From: TMED69 sp964642505
Lineage (GTDB): Bacteria > Pseudomonadota > Gammaproteobacteria > Ga0077536
DNA length: 45,100 nt
Assembly: GCA_964642505.1 (NCBI GenBank)
Contig: CAZXQY010000008.1
Span: 1-45,100, forward strand
Reading direction: 5' to 3'
Both the position numbers and the translations under genes were made by a program. A model generated the notes under the pieces. It ran no database searches, had not been told where the DNA came from, and saw only the letters and a program-made list of their open reading frames with translations. Of the stretch, positions 40,404 through 45,100 are shown piece by piece (positions within the stretch are counted from its first letter, which is position 1; every line of letters starts with the position of its first letter).

Positions 40404-41396
40404 TTGGAAAAAATTCTAAGAGTCGGTTTTCTTCTCACTCCAAGTATGCTGACCACAGGAACAGCTTATCCCTACGAAATGTGGGCGGCGGGCTTTGAAC
40501 ACGCCTCAGCAAAGAGGTACGCAATTGATGGGCGACTTCACCTGATAAGCGTATCGTCAAATCAAGGGGCGGGCCGACTTCCCTTACAAGCCGAGTTTGA
40601 CGTGGCTGACTGTCCGTCTTTAGATGTAGTTTATCTACCTGCCCTTTGGAGAAAACCAAGGATTGTTCTCAAAAACTTAGAGGCGTCGCTTGTTCCGTGG
40701 ATCAAATCTGCTTACGATGAGGGCGCTAAGATTGCAGCCGTAGGGACAGGTGTTTGCCTCTTAGCTGCTACCGGACTCCTAGATGAAAGACCCGCAACGA
40801 CTCATTGGTATTATTTCGATGAATTCAAAAAAAATTATCCAAGTGTAGATTTGAGACCGGAGTTTTTTATCACGCAGTCTGAATCCTTATATTGTGCGGC
40901 AAGTATAAATTCATTAGCTGATATCACGGTTCATTTGATCGAAATTTTTCTAGGTGCGGAAACAGCGCTTCATGTGGAAAGAAATTTCTCACATGAGATA
41001 AGGCGGGATTACAAAAAACAAAGTTTTTTGGCGGGTGGCGAAGCTCCTTCCAACGACGAGGTAGTGATTGAGGCTTTGGCCTGGATAACGGAGAATACTG
41101 GGTCTGGCTATTCAGTTGACTATATGGCTGAGAAACTAGGAATATCCAGACGAACTCTGGATCGGCGCTTTAAAGCCGCTACAGGGGTTAGCCTTCGCAC
41201 TTTTTGGCAAAAGCAAAAGATAAAAATGGCTAGAGAACTTTTAAGTGAAACTGATCTGCCGGTGGGTGAAGTGGCTTGGAGGGTTGGTTATCTGGATGGT
41301 GGGTATTTTAGTCATTTATTTCGACGAGAAATGTCTGTTACTCCTCTTGAATACAGGAAGACTGTGAGACCTAAGCTTTTTTCAGATTCAATTTGA
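40404..41396 (+). CDS. GlxA-family transcriptional regulator (DJ-1/PfpI + AraC)
   Basis: The N-terminal about 200 residues form a DJ-1/PfpI-like sensor domain with the pattern IAAVGTGVCLLAATGLLDERPATTHWYY; the usual elbow Cys is present in GTGVCLLA. The C-terminal about 100 residues hold an AraC double helix-turn-helix (YMAEKLGISRRTLDRRFKAATG and VGEVAWRVGYLDGGYFSHLFRREM). The length of 330 suits the GlxA type. The start is TTG 40404 with GGAG six bases before. It is divergent from the ketosynthase-thioesterase-amidotransferase operon, which it probably controls. The effector is unknown. Confidence 0.88.
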   Translation: MEKILRVGFLLTPSMLTTGTAYPYEMWAAGFEHASAKRYAIDGRLHLISVSSNQGAGRLPLQAEFDVADCPSLDVVYLPALWRKPRIVLKNLEASLVPWIKSAYDEGAKIAAVGTGVCLLAATGLLDERPATTHWYYFDEFKKNYPSVDLRPEFFITQSESLYCAASINSLADITVHLIEIFLGAETALHVERNFSHEIRRDYKKQSFLAGGEAPSNDEVVIEALAWITENTGSGYSVDYMAEKLGISRRTLDRRFKAATGVSLRTFWQKQKIKMARELLSETDLPVGEVAWRVGYLDGGYFSHLFRREMSVTPLEYRKTVRPKLFSDSI

Positions 41397-41430
41397 TATC
41401 GAAATAGAGACCAGGACGTTATGTGCTGTT

Positions 41431-42675
41431 ATGGTTGCAAAAAACACAACTAAATTTAGATTTGAAAAAAGTGAATTAGCGCCGGCTGTTTTGATAATCT
41501 CGGCGTTCGTTTTACTAAGTACGGAAAATCTTTTTCATTATCCCGTTGCGATAATGAGTGCATTAGGCATCTTAGAAATCACCAGAAAACGGATTTGTCA
41601 TCAAAGCATGAAATATCTCTATTTGGTGTTTTTTTTAATTTGGGTGCCGATGTTTTTGAGTTCCGTTCTAGCGACTAATTCGATCCACAGTTGGAAAACT
41701 ACGTTTGCCTATCTTCATTTCTTACCTGCGGCTTACTATATGGTGTTGACTACTTCAAGGGGGCAGGTACTCGAATTTGTTGCAATGGCTTTGTTTGTCT
41801 TCTGTGGGTTCTTGATTTTGGACGGGCTCGTCCAATTTCTTTTCGGTCAAAATATCTTTGGGTATCCATTGCTGGGAGATATTGTCACAGGGATGTTTCA
41901 CCCCAAACAAAGACTGGCTCTATATTTGGCGGTACTAGCTCCCTTCTGCTTGCAATTCCTAGTCAATAAACAATTTAATTATGTTCTCATCATTGTAGCT
42001 TGCTTGCCTTATCTTTTTATTGTCCTGGTAAGTCTAAAGCGCAGCAGTTGGTTGATGCTCCTCTTCGGCCTGCTTTTGTTTGCCTTAATTCGATGGAAAA
42101 ATGCGCCTCTTCGATTCGCTAGGGGCGTTATTATTTCTCTCGTTGTTTTGGTCTCGGTGGCGGCGCTGACTTCCTCTGTCAGCTCACCCTTCAATAGCCA
42201 AATCCAACACTCTGTCAACCTAGCGAGTGGAGACCTTGAAATAGTCGATCGTTCGAGCAACCATCGGCTATCGTTGTGGTCTGTCGGTCTGAAAGTTTTT
42301 GTAGATAATCCTTTGTTAGGCGTAGGTCCGAGGGGTTATAGGTATAACTATGAAAATTATGCTGGTTCAGACAATTTCTGGATTCAGAGCTTTAAATCCG
42401 GTCAGACTCACCCACATTTAATGGGATTAGAGATTTTGGTCGAAACCGGTGTGGTTGGATTATTATCTTATGTCCTGGTCCTAGTGCTATTTCATAAGGT
42501 TATTAAAGGGCAGTCTACTAGTGGCCGGGTAAACTGCTGGTTGATAGGGGCTACCGTCGCCTGGTTGCCGATCAATACGCATCTTGCCTTTTACGGTTCC
42601 TATTGGGCTTCTTTTGTCTGGCTATTGATTGGAATCGGATTCGGATATCACAAAAGATCGCTAAATAGTGTTTAA
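41431..42675 (+). CDS. O-antigen ligase / Wzy-like polytopic membrane protein
   Basis: This 414-residue protein has about ten to twelve hydrophobic helices and one large periplasmic loop late in the sequence, the layout of WaaL/Wzy_C proteins, which transfer or polymerise lipid-linked glycans in the periplasm. The loop contains the family pattern RLSLWSVGLKVFVDNPLLGVGPRGY and then QTHPHLMGLEILVETGVVGLL, with the conserved His and Arg. The start is ATG 41431. It lies 34 bases after the GlxA/AraC gene, but no other glycan gene is adjacent, so whether it is a ligase or a polymerase is open. Confidence 0.75.
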   Translation: MVAKNTTKFRFEKSELAPAVLIISAFVLLSTENLFHYPVAIMSALGILEITRKRICHQSMKYLYLVFFLIWVPMFLSSVLATNSIHSWKTTFAYLHFLPAAYYMVLTTSRGQVLEFVAMALFVFCGFLILDGLVQFLFGQNIFGYPLLGDIVTGMFHPKQRLALYLAVLAPFCLQFLVNKQFNYVLIIVACLPYLFIVLVSLKRSSWLMLLFGLLLFALIRWKNAPLRFARGVIISLVVLVSVAALTSSVSSPFNSQIQHSVNLASGDLEIVDRSSNHRLSLWSVGLKVFVDNPLLGVGPRGYRYNYENYAGSDNFWIQSFKSGQTHPHLMGLEILVETGVVGLLSYVLVLVLFHKVIKGQSTSGRVNCWLIGATVAWLPINTHLAFYGSYWASFVWLLIGIGFGYHKRSLNSV

Positions 42676-42718
42676 ATGTACTAAACGGTGATTAAATGTA
42701 GATAAAATGAAGATTAAA

Positions 42719-42779
42719 GAGGCAAATGGCCTCATGTCAAATTCGATCCCTAGTTGTTTAACGATCACGGAGCTTCCGT
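42719..42779 (+). terminator. Two weak hairpins, possible terminator after the O-antigen-ligase-like gene
   Basis: In the 156-base gap before cysB, GAGGC-AAATG-GCCTC (42719-42733) and ACGGA-GCT-TCCGT (42767-42779) are short perfect stems. The second is followed by a T-rich stretch (TATTCTTTT) and is the better terminator candidate, but its stem is only five base pairs. Two TTAAATGTA copies precede the first hairpin. Confidence 0.35.
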
Positions 42780-42831
42780 TATTCTTTTAAGTTATGTAAA
42801 TGTCCTTGGAATATGTTTAAATTACTAAACC

Positions 42832-43806
42832 ATGAAATTGCAACAATTAAGATATATATCTGAAGTGGCCCGCCACGGTCTCAATATTTCTGTAGCTGCC
42901 GAGAATCTTTATACTTCACAGCCGGGTATTAGCAAGCAGATACGGCAGTTGGAAGACGAACTGGGTTTAAGAATTTTTGAGCGAAAAGGGAAACACCTAT
43001 CTGAAATCACTCCGGCTGGGAAACGGATATTAGAAATCGCTGGCAATATTTTGGAGGAAGTCGAAAATATTAAGAGCGTTTCTAGGGATTTCAACGATTC
43101 AAGCGCCGGAACTTTATCGATAGCGACTACACATACCCAAGCCCGATACATATTGCCTGCGGTCGTAGAGAAGTTTGTCGAACGCTACCCAAAGGTATCT
43201 CTTAGGATCCATCAAGGAACTCCACCCCAGATTGCGGAGCTCGTATCTAGTCGGTCGGTCGATTTCGGAATAGCGACGGAGGATTCTGCACTATTTGGAG
43301 ATCTACTTAGTTTGCCCTGTTTCCGTTGGCGGCCGTTAGTGGTAGTTCCCCACGGTCATCCACTCGCCGAAAAACGATCGCCGACGTTGCACGACGTGGC
43401 AGGCTATCCAATAATTACCTATCTTTTAGGTTTTAATTCTCGAAGTAAGTTGGATAAGACATTCTCTGAAGCTGGCCTGAAACCTAATGTTGTTCTGGAT
43501 GCGGTTGATACGGACGTGATAAAAACTTATGTGAGACTTGGTTTCGGCGTCGGTATCATCGCGTCTCCGGCTTATAGCGCCGAAGAGGATAGTGAATTAG
43601 TTGCCCTCGAAGGCATCGAACTATTTACCGGGGCCGTGACGGAAATTGTTTTCAGGCCCGGTACATTCTTGAGAGGATACATGCATGATTTTATCGAAGG
43701 ATTTGCTCCCCACTTAAAACGCGATTTGGTATCAAAGTTGGTTTTAAATGAATGTCAGGATCGTGTTAACGAATTACTCTCCGAGTTAATTATACCGTCC
43801 TACTAG
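42832..43806 (+). CDS. cysB: LysR-family regulator CysB
   Basis: CysB activates sulfate uptake and cysteine synthesis genes in response to N-acetylserine and is inhibited by sulfide or thiosulfate. The N-terminal winged helix has KLQQLRYISEVARHGLN and the SQPGISKQIRQLEDELG recognition region. The effector domain carries the CysB hallmark TTHTQARYILP, plus GTPPQIAELV and FGVGIIAS. The length of 324 matches CysB (324 in E. coli). ATG 42832 is well supported, though the SD is weak. It is followed by birA after 12 bases. Confidence 0.93.
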   Translation: MKLQQLRYISEVARHGLNISVAAENLYTSQPGISKQIRQLEDELGLRIFERKGKHLSEITPAGKRILEIAGNILEEVENIKSVSRDFNDSSAGTLSIATTHTQARYILPAVVEKFVERYPKVSLRIHQGTPPQIAELVSSRSVDFGIATEDSALFGDLLSLPCFRWRPLVVVPHGHPLAEKRSPTLHDVAGYPIITYLLGFNSRSKLDKTFSEAGLKPNVVLDAVDTDVIKTYVRLGFGVGIIASPAYSAEEDSELVALEGIELFTGAVTEIVFRPGTFLRGYMHDFIEGFAPHLKRDLVSKLVLNECQDRVNELLSELIIPSY

Positions 43807-43818
43807 GGTACACTCGGT

Positions 43819-44781
43819 GTGGAGCGAGCTCTCGACGTTTTAGAATTGTTATCAAGTAGCACCTTTCTTTCTGGGGAGTCGTTAGCGAAGACCCTGGGGG
43901 TCACTAGGGCTGCTGTTTGGAGGCATGTCGCATTCTTAAAAAAAGCCGGAGTAGAAATTAGGGCAATTTCGGGGAAAGGCTACAAACTATGTGACGATTA
44001 TGAGCCGCTTAACCCTAACCTGATAAACGAAGGACTTTTGAAACGCGGCTGCGAAGGTTACGACACTGTTGACGTCGTGAAAGTTATAGATTCGACCAAT
44101 GCCGTGCTATCGCGTGGATACGCCGAGAAGAGGTTGGTAGCACTATTCGCGGAGTATCAATTGGCCGGGAAGGGGCGCCGGGAAGATAGATGGATTTGTC
44201 CCCCGGGGGCGGGAGTCTGCTTCTCTTTAAGCCGATGGTTTGATCAACCCCAGGCAAGTTTCTCTTCTCTAGGGCTTGTTGTCGGCATAGCTGTTGTAAA
44301 TGCGTTAAAAACCTTAGGGATAGAAGGCCTAAAGCTAAAATGGCCGAATGATGTCGTATTTCGTGATGCCAAGCTGGCTGGTATTTTAATAGAGCTTCGG
44401 ACCGAAGTTTCAGGACCATCTTTTGTGGTCATTGGTATCGGTTTGAACACTTGTTTAGGCGCTAGAGTACGCGATACCATTGACAAAAAGGTGATAGATT
44501 TAAAGGAAGTTTCTGGAAAGATTTTTTCGAGAAATGTTGTGGCGTCAGTTTTGTTGTCCGGACTCGAACGGGATTTAAAAGTTTTTGGACAACGTGGGTT
44601 TGAACCGTTTATTTCGGATTGGACCAATCTTGATTATCTCCTGGGCCGGACAATTAGAATTGATTCGGGCTCAAAAAGTGTTGTGGGTAAAGTGGAAGGT
44701 GTAGACAAGATCGGGGCTTTGCTTTTGCGGTGTAATGGCGTCGTGAAACAATTTCTTTCCGGGCATATTACTGAGCTTTAG
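43819..44781 (+). CDS. birA: Bifunctional biotin-protein ligase / biotin operon repressor
   Basis: BirA attaches biotin to acetyl-CoA carboxylase and, with its N-terminal helix-turn-helix, represses biotin genes. Residues about 1-65 form the winged helix (LAKTLGVTRAAVWRHVAFLKK). The ligase core has DSTNAVLSRGY, the biotinyl-AMP loop LAGKGRREDRW (compare GRGRRG in E. coli), LKWPNDV with the catalytic Lys, and GIGLNT. A small C-terminal domain closes it (GLERD.., GRTIRIDSG). The start is GTG 43819. coaX begins two bases after its stop, the birA-coaX order found in many gammaproteobacteria. Confidence 0.94.
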   Translation: MERALDVLELLSSSTFLSGESLAKTLGVTRAAVWRHVAFLKKAGVEIRAISGKGYKLCDDYEPLNPNLINEGLLKRGCEGYDTVDVVKVIDSTNAVLSRGYAEKRLVALFAEYQLAGKGRREDRWICPPGAGVCFSLSRWFDQPQASFSSLGLVVGIAVVNALKTLGIEGLKLKWPNDVVFRDAKLAGILIELRTEVSGPSFVVIGIGLNTCLGARVRDTIDKKVIDLKEVSGKIFSRNVVASVLLSGLERDLKVFGQRGFEPFISDWTNLDYLLGRTIRIDSGSKSVVGKVEGVDKIGALLLRCNGVVKQFLSGHITEL

Positions 44782-44783
44782 TC

Positions 44784-45100
44784 ATGTTTCTTGTTGATAT
44801 CGGCAATACGTGGACAAAGAGTGCTTTTTGTCGCGATGGCGTTCTAATCCACGGGTCTCCCATAAAAACGATGGACTTAAACGCAGCTAAGTTGAAAAAT
44901 TGGCCGTTCGTGAAAGACCCTGGTTTTTCACCGAAAAAAGTCCTGATTTCAAGTGTATCGACTAGAGAAGTGAGCGAAGATTGTGGAAAGATTCTAGCGA
45001 ATATTTGGTCAGTAAAGCCGGAGTTTGCTAGGGTATTTAGTACCTTCAAAGGAATGAAAACCCTTTACGACCCCAAGACACTGGGCGTTGACCGTTGGCT
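44784..45100 (+). CDS. coaX: Type III pantothenate kinase, 3'-truncated by window edge
   Basis: CoaX phosphorylates pantothenate, the first step of CoA synthesis; type III enzymes have an actin-like ASKHA fold. The frame opens at ATG 44784, two bases after the birA stop, and runs through the end of the window (105 codons visible). The phosphate-binding start MFLVDIGNTWTKSAF matches the DIGNT..K pattern, and the fragment ends at LYDPKTLGVDRW, the conserved substrate-site segment P..LG.DRW. Nothing in the visible part suggests damage. Confidence 0.92.
   Translation, partial: MFLVDIGNTWTKSAFCRDGVLIHGSPIKTMDLNAAKLKNWPFVKDPGFSPKKVLISSVSTREVSEDCGKILANIWSVKPEFARVFSTFKGMKTLYDPKTLGVDRW

Overview
The window is a chromosomal segment from a gammaproteobacterium of moderate-to-low GC. 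The evidence is gene content and order: gyrA-pheA-tyrA-aroA-cmk-rpsA-ihfB-lapA-pyrF, mfd followed by a CsiV-family gene, nrdR-ribD-ribE-ribBX-ribH-nusB-thiL, a long FabY-type ketosynthase, and cysB-birA-coaX. The species cannot be fixed from this sequence. GTG and TTG starts are frequent. I saw no tRNA, rRNA, insertion sequence, integrase or CRISPR array. gyrA is cut by the left edge and coaX by the right edge.

Layout. 1-9150 (+): gyrA 3' part, aromatic amino-acid genes (pheA, tyrA, aroA), cmk, rpsA, ihfB, lapA and pyrF. The genes are tightly packed and several overlap. serC, hisC and lapB, often found in this neighbourhood, are missing. 9180-13314 (+): mfd and a CsiV-family gene. 13311-15507 (-): a DUF815 AAA ATPase, hpt and a methylthioinosine-type phosphorylase, together a purine/methylthio-purine salvage operon. 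15508-22572 (+): a leader with a good sigma70-like promoter, then glyA, nrdR, the riboflavin genes, nusB and thiL. 22573-28123: an accessory metabolic block with an RraA-like protein, a ThDP enzyme, a phosphotransferase-DUF6285 fusion, a HAD phosphatase and an LLM flavin oxidoreductase.

28168-37077 (-) is the most interesting part. It is an eight-gene, apparently single-operon locus. In transcription order it encodes a Ser/Asn-rich lipoprotein, a membrane-anchored TPR protein with a PEGA-like tail, a membrane-anchored multi-PEGA protein ending in a catalytically degenerate FGE/SUMF1 domain, a 68-residue membrane peptide, a four-TM MotA/TolQ/ExbB-like channel, an actin/Hsp70-like (ASKHA) protein, and two vWA proteins with an ExbD/MotB-like N-terminal helix. 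One vWA paralogue has Asp at position 17, where ExbD/MotB carry the proton-accepting Asp; the other has Ser. I infer an undescribed ion-driven envelope machine. The Asp-bearing vWA gene has an in-frame UGA, after which 53 well-conserved-looking codons continue in the same frame to an ATGA junction with the next gene.

37253-42675: an operon of FabY-like ketosynthase, hotdog thioesterase and a class-I glutamine-amidotransferase-like pseudoenzyme, divergent from a GlxA/AraC regulator; three AATT(R)AGCCA repeats lie in the shared promoter. An O-antigen-ligase-like membrane protein follows. 42832-45100 (+): cysB, birA and coaX (partial).
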